A stretch of 64,000 nucleotides of DNA from Auricularia sp. M13 (Eukaryota; Basidiomycota; Agaricomycetes; Auriculariales; Auriculariaceae): the NCBI GenBank assembly GCA_037042915.1, contig CM073199.1, forward strand, positions 2,542,001-2,606,000, in the 5' to 3' direction. The notes under the pieces are model-generated. The model was not told where the DNA came from, searched no databases, and saw only the letters and a list, made by a program, of their open reading frames with translations. Position 1 is the first letter of the stretch, and each line of letters opens with the position of its first letter. Below, piece by piece: positions 11,486 through 22,357 of this stretch. The position numbers were made by a program, and so were the translations under genes.

Positions 11486-11640
11486 GTCAGCTCGTCGGCT
11501 CGTCCATGTCGCGCGAAGAGCTGTACGGCACGTTCGTCCGCGTTCTGCAGCGCAAGCGCGACGCAGAAAAGGGCGCTGTGGACCCGGAGACGGTGCGCAA
11601 GGAGCGTGCTGCACGCGCCGAACATGAGCGCACTGCAAAG
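11253..11640 (+). pseudogene. Captured gene fragment with an FF-domain-like segment
   Basis: The left arm plus loop reads as exons of a gene. One exon (TEWHWLEVLDERK ... EKDFFDLLCE, from about 11253) ends at a 44-bp intron, 11363-11406, with GT and TAG borders. Beyond it come FKEWKDAVGLATDPRYDA and, in another frame in the loop, MSREELYGTFVRVLQRKRD. The pattern W...DPRYDA...SREELYGTF resembles the FF domain of splicing and elongation factors (PRP40/TCERG1 type); this is my reading and is unverified. The piece has no start or end of its own and is frame-broken at the arm-loop border. The right arm repeats the first part in reverse. It is a captured fragment and is unlikely to make protein, although a transcript across it would be a long hairpin. 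Confidence 0.5.
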
Positions 11641-11728
11641 GTTCGCACTCTTCGCATGCCGTGTTCGCTGATGCAGTGCAGGTCCGCACACAGCAAGAGA
11701 ATATTAATGAGTTGGCGAGCAAGGCTCC

Positions 11729-12861
11729 AGCGTCGTACCGCGGGTCGGTCGCGAGGCCTACCGCGTCCTTCCATTCCTTGAATGTGCCGTCCTCGGCATC
11801 TAGGATACTATCAGCAGCAAACCGGAATGGAAATGCAAGACCACACACTACCAGCAGCGCCTGTTTCGCAAAGCAGGTCGAAAAAGTCCTTCTCCACGCA
11901 CTCACGGTCCTTGCGTAATGTGCTTGCGCTCGTCGAGGACTTCGAGCCAATGCCACTCTGTGAAGGTCGTGCGTGTCGAAGTGCAGGTGCGTCCAAGCGC
12001 ATCGTGGTGTGCTCTGGAGTGTGGAGCCGCTGCATTATTGAAGGCGGCGTATCAGCGCCGGGACACCGCAGGGCTAATGTACGCCGTGAACTGGGCAGGC
12101 GGCCGAACAAACTGTCGAGCAAAAGCAAGGAGGAGCAAAATCTCCAGAATCTCTGAAAATCCGGAATCTCTAGAATCCCCGGAATCTCCGGAATCACCGG
12201 AACCTCCGGAATCACCGGAATCTCCAAAATCACCGGAATCTACCGTCTCAGGTATTTCTTTGGTCGAACTCAAGTATCCTGTTTGTGTTCCGTGCGGCTT
12301 TAGATGTGACATACAAGATCTGGTATTACATTAGTAAGTTGCCATATGATATGAACACCCCACCAATTGGGGTATCCCCAATGTAATCTCCTCACGGCTA
12401 CCCGGTACATATTGTGCAGTATATCCAGCCTCTGTGGCAAGTATATCAACAGTAGATGCCAAGTATTGCTCGAGTATTAGGAGCCGGAAATCCGGTGATT
12501 TACCACAACCGGTAGTCCCAGTGTTTACGGCTTCGGACGACTCGTGGATCTTTCGGACCGGTCTTTTCTAAGTACAATAGCAAGTTATACTAACACAATA
12601 CCGCATTACTTAATGCGTCGTTTGACACCAAGAACCATGACTTCAATACCGCAATGCGTAATCCGGAAGTTGATTGAAATCTTATACTTGTGACGTACCT
12701 TTGGGGGTATGTGCACAGTTTTGCTCGGGTATTCGGCCCCGGAATACGCCACCGGTTTGCCACAAGGTTCCTCCAGGGTATATTGGGTCACAATACTGGA
12801 CAGATACCTACGGTTGGTTACCAAGTAGTGTGGGTCAATATACTTAAGGGTTGCCCTGGTG
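11729..12861 (-). repeat. Right arm of the palindromic element
   Basis: It is the reverse complement of the left arm. The repeat run here (12158-12242) keeps CCGG in all seven units. Confidence 0.9.
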
Positions 12862-13421
12862 CTTGCAATCCAAGGCAAAATCATAAACATCCATTCACTT
12901 GACTTTTTGCCGCATCACAACTTAATGCACAGTTTTGTTTTCGTCTTGCAGGATCATCTTCGCAGCAATCTATGGTATAACAAAATGTGGTCTAGCTTAT
13001 GGCCGCATTCCATGATACCAGCAGACAGAGGCATATGACATTTGAGAGGTCTTAGTTACCTGTGCAAGATGTAAAATCTCACATCTTCTCAATTCTCATA
13101 GGACTTGACCATTGGCTCAGTTTGACTTGCAGCTACTTATTGCACCGCTAGAATGGTCTTGGCTGAAACATAAAAAGACGACTGCATTGTGAGTGTTTCA
13201 GTCAAAGGAAGGAAAGTAATGGCTTTGGTCAAAATAGCACAACAAAGGGTGCAGAAGGAGAGGATCTGGAGCAAATGCCAGGCATGCTGAACATCTGGCA
13301 ATAGGCTGTGGCTGTGCTAATCCCTGAGGTTGATCCGGGACATGATTGCTTGAGCATGAGCTCATGCGGGAACGATGCAGGAACGTCATGCAGGAATCGC
13401 ACACGAAAAAGATGATGGTCA

Positions 13422-14275
13422 TGTTGCGGTCTTCACGGTCTCCGCAAGCTCTGTCTGTTCGTCCGCGGGTTTTACGCCGCTTTGCCGAGCGTTCGGTCGC
13501 TGCTGCATACAGTCGGCGTATTGTTTACCCTCAGACTGAGACTCGGCCAGGGTTGAAGACCTTGGGCTGAAAAACTCAGGATATGATCTACGCGCCGCTC
13601 TCTATCGGTCTATGGGGTGAGACGACCTTGGCGCATACCCCAATTCGGCTCGGTGGAGGTTTCCTACCCTCGGACCATGGTTCGGCAGCTCTCACCTCGC
13701 TTTATGCGTCAGGTATGGGCGCTGTGACGCTCGGGACAGACTCTAGGCCCCTCTTCGGACCTCGGACGGGCTCGGCTGGTCACCCTGTGCAGCCCTGGGG
13801 GGGGGGGGCTCAGGAACGCCTCTATTGGACTTCCCACGGGCGCGCTACCTCTCGGACGGATAGTATTGAGGCTACTATCGCCTGGTACAAGCTTGGCTAC
13901 ACCCTCGGACTCTCGGCTTTGGCTCTCAGCAGCTCGGCGCCGTCCCCATGCGCCCGTGTGACGCCCTCCTCCTCGGTCCGTGTCCTCGGTGTGTATGGTA
14001 TATCTCGGCACCTTAGCCCCGCCTCGGACCGTGCTCGACTGGAGGTTTGGCGGGGAGTCGGCGCCATGGGTGGTGACGAGAGGTGTGTCCATTAGCTCTG
14101 GGATCACTCTGGGCCGGATCAGCGGCCCTTGGGGGATGGGTATATAGGTTGTGGGGTGTAGATGCATGTACCCTAGGTTTGATCTGGTCAATTGTACCGC
14201 TTGTCCGTTCTTCCTTGTCCCTCTCTCCTCCTTTGGGCGTCGGTCTCAGCGAGTGACGAGCACTCTGCCATGACA
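13422..14275. repeat. Solo LTR, 854 bp, with 5-bp target duplication
   Basis: The sequence starts TGTTGCGG, ends CATGACA and is flanked by perfect GGTCA copies at 13417-13421 and 14276-14280. It is GC-rich with many CTCGG units and a TATA-like GGTATATAGG near 14140, as expected of an LTR promoter. No internal region is attached, so it is the remnant of an LTR element lost by LTR-LTR recombination. It interrupts the subterminal repeats of the outer DNA transposon. Confidence 0.8.
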
Positions 14276-14415
14276 GGTCATGCAGGAACAATGCGGGAAC
14301 AATGCAGGAATGATGCGGGAATGATGCAGGAACGATGCGGTAATTGGCCAACACAAGAACAGAACCAATATCTCACTTGGTGACTTTTGTCCATATCCAC
14401 CCTCCATACATGTGT

Positions 14416-15986
14416 CATGGCCAAATCTGTCTCTACATATGCGTGAAGCCGCACATGCGACTTCTCATCGGGCCTCAAGATGTCGATATGCGCACGGTCA
14501 AGCTCCCAACTGCACGCTCACGGGCTACCGGGTGTGGACGTACAGTAACGCCTGCTTGCCGCCAAGACAAGCCATGCACTCAGGATGATGAGGGAGCAGC
14601 GCCATCACATCTGCGATCTGCGAACACGCTGAGCGCTGATTGGGCAGAAATCGACAAGCCTCAAAATTGCGCCTTTTCAAGACATAGTCAACATGGCAGC
14701 CTCGGTATATTCTCAACTACAGTACTACAACGTATTCCGACAATGACGGGAGCCGCAATCCTGCATATACAACGTCCCGAAAACGAACACGCGACGCACG
14801 CCGGCAAGAACCAACATTGACGCCAACCTGCGCGACTTTGCAACCACGCGCCATCCCGTATTTGCCAGTCCCTCAGGATCTGTTACGAGCTCCTGAATAC
14901 GCTTACGAGACTCCTTGAGTACGTGCGAAGGACGAACAAGCACCTGCGACGACAAGAGCGCTGCACCCGCCATCCGACTGTCGTAAGGACGCCGTCACAA
15001 CTGCCAACATGGACCAGGGGAATCCGCACATGACCACGAGGGTACGCAGCACTACCGACTGTGATGGAATATTCTCGACACCGTCGTCTCTGGCTCCAAG
15101 GGATCACCAGTACACTCGAGAGGGAACATGACACACGCACAATATCGTTATCAGCACCTGCGCATTTGCGAATGCATCACCAAGGCTGTGGACCCGGACC
15201 ATATCCCGGCTAGGGTACGGGGCATCCATCCTATCAACCGTCCCTGAGCATATGCACCCTGAGGAATCGGGGAAATGCAGAATACGAAAGCCGTACTAGG
15301 GAAAACCGTCATCATGATCGCAGCACATTTTCCCATGGTCCGTAGCGTCATCCCATCGGCAGCCTGCTGCGCAGCATACGTGTGGACGATCGGCAGACTT
15401 TCCTTGGAATAATTCCTGAGTCAGCGGCTCCTGGGAACGACTCCCATTGGCTCCCACATATGCATTGCGCAACGCGCAGCTCGCATGTGACAGTCGCGAC
15501 GCTTCCTATCGACAAGACACTATTGGTATCGTTCGGAATGGGGTCTTCAGTGGCTTGGCATCCCACGTGTATAAAACCTGATAGGTAGTTAGGTAGTTTT
15601 CCCTCAGCACAGCGGCTCACGAGCACCCGGCTCGTCCAGTAGTTCAATATCGCGCACTCCAGCGCACAGTTCTCGTACTCGCACACGTCCTCTGTTCCAG
15701 TCCGTACCCGCAATCGAAGTCTCAGTCTCCCTTTGCCATATCCGTTGGCCTCAAGTCCAGAACCTATATCTCCCTCAGGTACGTGACCGCGACTTCAGTG
15801 ATTACACACCAATCCCCCTCTCCATCCCAATTTCCTATCCACCCCCTGTGTTACTGGTATTTGGCACGTTCGCACGCAGTCATAGACTTCGCTTGTGCAG
15901 TGTCGAAGACTACTAGCACATCCTCTGTCTCTATCCCATCGTTCCGAAAGTCACTATCGCGCGGATACTCTCGTATTCGTGACTCT
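14416..15986. other. Gene-poor stretch, possibly LTR-like
   Basis: No supported gene was found. A TGTTACGAGCTCC start at about 14880, a TATA-like GTGTATAAAACC near 15570 and the pyrimidine-rich sequence that follows give it the look of an LTR promoter. I could not find a matching end or a target duplication. The stretch is interrupted at 15992 by the Gypsy element and would have continued at 30167. Confidence 0.35.
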
Positions 15987-15991
15987 CTCCC

Positions 15992-16717
15992 TGTTAAGCC
16001 TGCTGTGCCTTGGGGGTTTGGTTGCAAGGATAGTCGAACGTCCGGGCGCAGAGAACACTCGAACGAACAACTAGAGCCTTCGGTGCGTTATTGAGCACAC
16101 CGGCTACGTCGAGTAGCACGACCGGAGGGACCACGAGCAACAGAGGACTCAGACGAGTAAGTCGGGCGAGGGAAGAACCCAGAGGCGAAGTCGAGAGAGA
16201 GAGAGATAGAGTGTGCGAGGGGCACGACTATGTCGATTTCGTAACTGGGGAGCTAGATACAAAGTCGAGGGTCTTTTATACCTGGGGAGGTGATCCGATG
16301 TAATGGGAGTGTATCCTAGAGACGAAGGAGAGGGGGCCTCAGATCAATAGAGATCGTTGTCATCGGCCGATAGGATGAGTAAGAGCGAGTGGGTAAGGTA
16401 TCGGGGAATTGGACGAATGACGAGAGGCGAATGACTAAGACGAGTGGAGCGAACCGGATATGAACACTATCGATACAGTAGGGACAAGGCGAGTTAGGTG
16501 GATGTATGCGAGTAAGGAGAGAAGCTAGAGATGAGAGGGAGAGGTCTAGAGGTAGAAGATGATGAGGAGAACATATCCCGAGCATATGAACACGAGGGGA
16601 GATAAGCCGGGTATTCGGGAGCTTGACCGAGTTGACCGAGTTGGCCGAGTGACGTAGAATGACGCCGAGTGATGCCGAGAGCACGTGGGGTCCGCGGATC
16701 GGGGCACGGGCGTAACA
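15992..16717 (-). repeat. Gypsy 3' LTR (outer element)
   Basis: This 726-bp repeat starts TGTTAAGCC and ends CGTAACA on the plus strand. It is nearly identical to 29436-30161 and contains short AG-rich runs near 16195. Confidence 0.93.
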
Positions 16718-16805
16718 GTATCCCCCCTTTACGTCCTGAGCCCACGAAGGACTGCAGCAACGCAAGGTGAATACGAAAAATGAGATAGCACGCACTTGAG
16801 TCCGA

Positions 16806-17157
16806 ATGGGGCCAAAAGATTGGGTCGGGTCGGAACGGGTCGGACGCAGATTAAAAGCGGTTGGGTCGGGAGTTGAATCGTCGAACCACTCTTGTCTTCT
16901 GCCTGCCGCCCACCATGCCCCGATACGAATCGCTCGAGGACGTCGCCGCCGCGTACGACCGCAAGACCGTCGGCGCCGTCATGAGGTCGCTCGAGGACGA
17001 CCCGACGATGGAGGCGCTGATCGCGGCACACGAGGACGCGAAGCGGACGCTCGGCGGCCTGCAGCAAGAGGCCGTCGACGAGGAGGACCTCGACGCGATT
17101 GAGGCGTTCAGCGCGCGCAGGCGCCAGGCGAAGGCCGAGCTGCGCCAGGCGCAGCGA
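16806..17157 (+). CDS. Host-like ORF (start of a gene?) trapped inside the Gypsy element
   Basis: ATG 16915 in a good context (CCACCATGCC) opens a plus-strand frame of about 80 residues. It is rich in Glu, Asp and Ala and predicted largely helical, starting MPRYESLEDVAAAYDRK and ending near the border with the inner Gypsy at 17158. The preceding 100 bases carry GGGTCGG repeats and look like a 5' leader. Its codon use is that of a genuine GC-rich gene, and it runs opposite to both surrounding retrotransposons. The simplest reading is the first exon of a host gene into which the inner Gypsy had inserted before the block came to lie in the outer Gypsy. I recognise no family. It could also be a chance ORF. 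Confidence 0.45.
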
Positions 17158-20100
17158 TGTGGCAGCCTCGGGGGCTGTCTGGATGAGAGAGGAAAGGAGT
17201 GATGATGATGATGATCCGGAACCTAATCTACTGCTGACGACATGTCTGATCCCACTGGTACAAGTGCCCCCCCTATAGAGTGCCCCTCCGGGCGCACAGT
17301 CGCCCCTGGTCTGTCCATCGTCCTGCCCTCCTTGTCCAACGCCGTCCCACGCGTCGGCACCCAGCGCCTCAAACGCCGCCCCGAGACATATAAGCCCCCC
17401 TCCGTTGCATCCACATCCCGCACCTTCCAAGAGCCTAAGTACCGTTCCACGATGCACATTGGAGCCGACCATCGCGCCGCGAGCTTTGCCTTGACCTCGA
17501 ACGTGCTGTCAAGCCAGTCTTGGTATACCTGCACGACGTCGCCCGCCGCAAAGTTCGCATCCTGCAAGTTGACATCGAACCTTCCTTTGCGCGCGTCCGC
17601 GTGTTCCATCGTGCGTGCATGCGCGTCGGCGCGCAGGGTGTCCGCATCGTCCATGTGCTGCTGAGCCGAGTCCGCGTCTGCCGGTTCACCGACGGTCGGC
17701 ATGCCGTCCGTGTCTGCGACGCCGAACAGCAGCTCGCGCGGCAAATAGCCCAGCGACCGCAGTATGCGCGAGTTGATGTCGGCGATCGCGCGGTCGAAGA
17801 AGTCGGGCCAGTTGGCTGGCATCGCCTGCGCCATCTCAGCGGCAGTCTGCCCGGTCTCGTCCGCTGCGAAGTCCGGTGTGCAGTATCGTCGGAGGCGTCC
17901 GAGCAACAGCTTGTTGCATTCCTCGACCAACCCGTTCGCCCACGGCGAGTACGGCGGCGTCTTCGTGTACTCGAAGCCGTTCGCGGCGCAGTAGTCGCGT
18001 ACCTCCGCGCAATCGAAGTGTCGCCCGCCATCGGTGCCGAACAGCTCTGGCTTGTGCGCTCGCTTGCACACGTCGTCCAACGAAGTCACCGTGAATTTGC
18101 CGGTCCCTGCCTTCTTTGTTGACTTGAAGCCCCAGACAAACCTCGCGAACACGTCGACGATGAGCAGCACCGTGCGGTAGCCGCCGCGGCCCTTCGGCAT
18201 CGAGAGGTAGTCGGCGGTGAAAAACTGGAACGGGCGGGACCTCATCAGCGGCTCCAGCAGGCTCAGCGTGTGCCGCGCGCCGAACGCCTTGCAGGGCGAA
18301 CAATCCTGGATGGCCACGACGACATCGCGCCGCATGTCGGGCCAGAAATAGCGCGTGCGGAGGGACTCGATGCACAGGTCTCGCCCCCAGTGGCCGCATG
18401 CATGGCACTCGGCAGCGAGTTTCTGTCCTTCGCGCGCGTGACGCACTCGACTTTGGGCGCGCGGTGCGCCCCACGCCCGCCCACGCGCCAGAGTCGGCCG
18501 TCCTTGACGATGTACTCCCGCGCGCGCATGCGGATTTTGCGGGCTTGCGCGGTTGAGCGCGCCGGGTCCACGTGCAGGTCGGTCAGCCAGTCGACGATGT
18601 CGGCGAAGTATCTGTCGTCCACGAACCGCGCGCGCAGCGCCGAGTCGGTGGCCTCCTCGCTGGCCAGAGTGAACACGTCCGGCACTGGGTCGCGCGACTC
18701 CCAGTCGGGCTCCACCGTGGTGTCGCCGCCGTCGACGTGGCGGTCCGGGTGCGAGCGCCACATTCGGCTCAGGCCGTCCGTGTGGTTGCTGACGCCTGGG
18801 CGGTGTCGGACGTCAATGATCTGGCGCGCGATCACTGCCTCCATCCACCGGGTGTGCGTCGCGGACAGTTCCTCGCTGCAGAGTGTGTCACGCAGCGCCC
18901 GGCAGTCCGTCACCAGCTCGATGGGCTGCCCGAAGATCGTGCGGTCGAATTTGTCGAGCGCGAACTTCAAGGCGGCGAACTCCAGCATATAGGGCGTATA
19001 TCTCTCCTCCGTGCGTGACGTGCGCTTCGACGCGAACTCGACCGGGAATTCGCGCTCCACGAGCTGCCCGTTCGAGTCCTTGACCTTCCACATTTGCGTC
19101 AGCGTAGCGCCGAAGCCCACCTTCGAGCCGTCCGTCGTAACGATGAAGGGGCGGTCGTATTGGGGCGGTTTGAGCACTGGGTCCGTCGTGAGGATGGTTT
19201 TCAAGCGGATGAACGCCTGCTTCTCTGCCAGTCCCCATTTCCAGCGCACGTCTTCCCGCTGCAGCGCGCGCTTGAGCATGCCCTTGCGCGGCTTCGTGCC
19301 TTTGGGGACGTCGACCTTGACGTCACGCGTGAGGTCCGTGAGCGGCTTGGCGATGCAGGCGTAGTCCTTTATGAGCGGTCGGAAGTGTCCAACGAGGCTC
19401 GTGAATCCGAGCACCTCGTGCGCGTTGGTCGGCTCCGGCCAGTCGAGCACTGCCGCCACCTTCGCCAGCTTGGGCCCAACGCCCGCCGCCGACACCCGCA
19501 CGCCAGCAAACGTCGCCTCGGTCATGAACAACTGCGTCTTGGCAGCGGAGAGTGACAGCTTCTTCTCTCTGCACTGCTGGAGGAACCGCCGTAGCTTTGA
19601 CATGAGCTCCGCAAACTCGTCGCCCCACAGGGTGCAGTCGTCGACCCACGGCTCGACGATCTCGCCGCTGAGGCCGTCCAACGCGGTCGCCACCATTTCC
19701 CCGAACGTGTTCGGGGCGCCCGTCAGCCCAAAGCACATCCTCGGCGTGACGTAGATGCCACGGCCGGGCACCGCAAATGCCGTGTAGGCAATGTCGTCCT
19801 GCGCCACCGGGATGGCGTTGAAACCCGCCATGAAGTCCGCAACGCAGACCCAGCGGTGTCCGGCCGCCCTCTGGTGTTTGCTGTGTAAGTCACCCATCGG
19901 GAAACTCGAGTGCTGGCTGACACGATTGAGACCGATAAAGGAATGGCAGAGTCGCCACTTAGCTTTTGCGGGGGATGTGGGTGTCCTCGACGCGCCACTA
20001 TCCCCCTTGCCAAGATTGGCGCTTGTTCCATTGTCAGCGGGCGCTGGGATCTCCTCCCACATTGGCGGCATGCCCGCCTTCACGCACTCATCGTTGGCGC

Positions 20101-22357
20101 GGCGTCGTAGGTTGTCGAGCGATAAGCCGTCGGCGCCCTTGTCCTTGGGCGCGAGGGTGATCGTCGACACCCACTTGGCCGCACTCGCCGGGATGCGGCG
20201 TACCACGTCACACTTCTCCATCTCGTCCAGCGCGTCATACAGCCACGCACGCTGTGGCTCCGTCAATGGCTTCTGGTGAGCCACCCGCGGGCCCTCTGTT
20301 CCCGGTGGCACACCGATTTTGTGCTCGATGAAATCCACCAGGCGGACTTCCTTCAGCGACAGGGTGAATACGTCGGCGTACTCACGCACCAGGTCCGTCA
20401 CCGCAGCGCGCTCCTCGGCTGACAGGTCGTTGCCTATCTGCACGGCCTCAAGAACGCGCTGCACGCGCTCGGGCGCGAGCCGTTCCTCCTGCGTCATCTC
20501 CGGTGCGCTGGCTGGCGCCAGCGCTGCGTGCACCATCAGCAGGCTGGGCAGCACGCTCGCCCAGTGCTCAGTACCCGGCGGTGCCCCCCCTATGGCTTGC
20601 GCCGCCGGGTCCTCCCAATCGGCGAACATGCGCGCGGCGAGCTCTGTCCGCTCGTCCGCCGCGCGCCGCATCGCGTCCGCGAGGACCGCCTCCTTGAGTG
20701 CGCGCTGCTGGGCCAGTGCGCGTCTGCGCGCACCTCGCACGCGTTGTGCCCGGGTCGTCGCCGTCGTCTGCGGCTCGGGCGGCTCCTGCTCCGCCGGCGG
20801 GCTCTCGTCGTCGTCACCGTACAGGCGGACCCGCATCCCCGTCGCGCGCTCGATGGCGCGCGTCACCTCGTCTGCCGCCTCACTGTCGGGTTCTGCGGGC
20901 GCCAAAGGCGGTGGGCACGCTGGAGCGGGAGCTGGCCCAGGCTCGCTCGGACCAGCGGCGCGTGACAGCGTGGACGGCGCCGACGTGGGCGCAGGGTCTG
21001 ACACCCGGGTGGCGCCTGTTGCTGCTGGACCCGCTCTGCAGTTGGGGATGCAGATCGGCGGGCGGTTGCTGTCTGCCCACGTCAACGTGTCGTGGACGAA
21101 GTCCTGCGCGAGTCCGGCCTGCCGAAGCCATGGCTTACCCAGCAGCAGCTCGAAGCTGCCGTTCGAGTCAAACACCTCGAACCCCGCGGTGACGACGACG
21201 AGTCCGAGCTGCACCGTGCCTGCCCATCGTCCGACGAAGCTGATGATCCTGCCGTCCGCGATGCGCGCTCGGGCTGCTGACTGCTGGAGGGGGCCCATCG
21301 CGAGGCGGTTCCCGTCGTAGAACGCCCAGTCGAGTACGTTGACCATGCCGCCGCCATCGACTGTCGCGATTGCTGACGTGCCGACTGTCGTCGCACCCCT
21401 GAGCGTCACGGGGTGTTGGAATGGCATGCTCGGGACTCGGCCGTCTTCTTGTATGTACGCTATCTGAAGCGGTGTGTCGCACGAATATGGGAATAGGAAT
21501 GTATTTAGCCACTGGCTGCAACGGCTGGACAAATACGAGACTCCCCTGCGGGGGGCGCAAGACGCTAACCCCCGTGTACGTGACAACGCGTTTCTTCTGA
21601 CGGCGCGATCTCCCCGATGTTGAGCTGACGCCGCTGCGGCGGCCGGACTGTCCTCGCGCGACGCGTGGGAAGAGCTGTCAGGGCGAGGTGGCGCGCGCTC
21701 TATTGCGCCACCTCCTCGCCATTTCCCTGGTCGTCGTCCTCTGCGTCGTCGACCTCGTAGTACTCGGGTTCGCCCTGGGCACTGGCGTCCGGGTGTGTGT
21801 TCGCGTTTGCGATGTAGTGGACGGGCGATGGTGTGCCCGGTGTCGCGAATATCCCGCGTCCGCGTCCGCGCCACGGCTCCGGCGACAACGCCCCCGGCGT
21901 CATGGGCACTGGCCCGCCTCGTCCGCGGCCCGCCGGGGCGGGCGCGCTGGTCCTGTTGCGCGCGTTGATCGCGGTCGCGCGGTACCGCTGCTCCAGCTCA
22001 GGCAGCGGGCTCTGGCTGGCGCAGCTGTATTGGTTGTGGGTTGCCGTCTCCGGGCGACCGCATCGCGCGCACCCCAGCGCAGCCGCTGCCGTGCCTGGCG
22101 TGAGCGGGTACGCGCGGCTGAGGTACGTGCGGCCATCCGGGAACTGCTCCGACCACGCGCGGCGTTCCTCCTCGACGCGTGCCCTGGATGCCGGCGTCTC
22201 GGGCGGCGGTGGCGTGTACAGGTCGACCTGCGGGCGTGGCTCGTTGCCCGTGCGTGCCAGCGGCGTCTGCGGGCCGCGCTGGGGGCTGGGGTTGGCAGCC
22301 TGGTACGCCACCTGCTGGGCTGGTGCTGCCGCGGGGGTCTGGCGTATCGGACCCCTA
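17158..22357 (-). mobile_element. Second Ty3/Gypsy element, incomplete, nested in the first
   Basis: On the minus strand the order is the end of gag (about 21700-22350, with a CxxC knuckle-like CARC motif), protease, reverse transcriptase (WVDD active-site motif, near 19650), RNase H, and integrase (His/Cys zinc region and DDE core, about 17225-18450). gag and pol overlap in different frames, as families that use ribosomal frameshifting do. A possible 105-bp LTR at 17158-17262 begins and ends with TG/CA and lies next to a purine tract. No second LTR was seen. The element is broken and ends abruptly against the TGCGTGCGCA element. Its sequence is clearly different from the outer Gypsy. Confidence 0.82.
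17225..21620 (-). CDS. Gypsy pol region (inner element)
   Basis: The domains in reading order are an aspartic protease with DGGGMVNVLD, then a reverse transcriptase whose core reads DFMAGFNAIPV ... GAPNTFGEMV ... WVDDCTLWGD. RNase H follows (VTTDGSKVGFGATL), and then integrase (H-x-C pair CHACGHWG, core FTADYLSMPKG and PYSPWANGLVEE). The protease-RT-RNaseH-integrase order is the Gypsy order. Coordinates are rounded and the copy is treated as a fossil. Confidence 0.82.

Larger units (their letters stand above)
10359..12861. mobile_element. Palindromic DNA element with 1.1-kb inverted arms carrying a captured gene fragment
   Basis: The element begins CACCAGGGCAACCC at 10359 and ends with the reverse complement at 12861. 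It is flanked by CTT at 10356-10358 and 12862-12864. Arms 10359-11485 and 11729-12861 are near-perfect reverse complements over about 1.13 kb, separated by only about 243 bases. A CAC... terminus with a 3-bp duplication is compatible with CACTA/CMC elements, but the match is short, so the class is tentative. No transposase is present. The inner halves of both arms carry the same piece of an apparent host gene with an intron still in place, so the capture was from DNA. It sits inside the outer transposon with 8-bp duplications. Confidence 0.82.
4126..14407. mobile_element. Non-autonomous DNA transposon with 8-bp target duplication (hAT- or KDZ-type), host to nested insertions
   Basis: Terminal inverted repeats of about 26 bases (starting ATGG[C/A]GGGTGG and running to ACAAAAGTC) occupy 4126-4151 and 14382-14407, with 24 of 26 positions matching. 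The element is flanked by perfect 8-bp duplications, ACATGTGT, at 4118-4125 and 14408-14415. Eight-base duplications are typical of hAT and of KDZ transposons. Just inside the ends are many copies of a subterminal motif of the form TGC[G/A]GGAA[C/T][A/G]ATGC (4170-4182, 10112-10355, 13366-13410, 14281-14345). No transposase frame was seen, so it is probably non-autonomous. Its body is split by a TA-flanked MITE containing a Copia element, by a palindromic element and by a solo LTR. About 0.55 kb at 12865-13416 is its own AT-rich interior with no supported gene. Confidence 0.8.

Noticed and set aside
11058-12156. Pairs of identical long ORFs on opposite strands around 11.0-12.2 kb
   Set aside because: They are mirror copies produced by the palindrome and cut across the captured exons and intron. 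They are not separate genes.
14880-15986. A second solo LTR starting TGTTACGAGC
   Set aside because: Promoter-like features are present, but no matching end or target duplication could be found, so only a low-confidence region entry was made.
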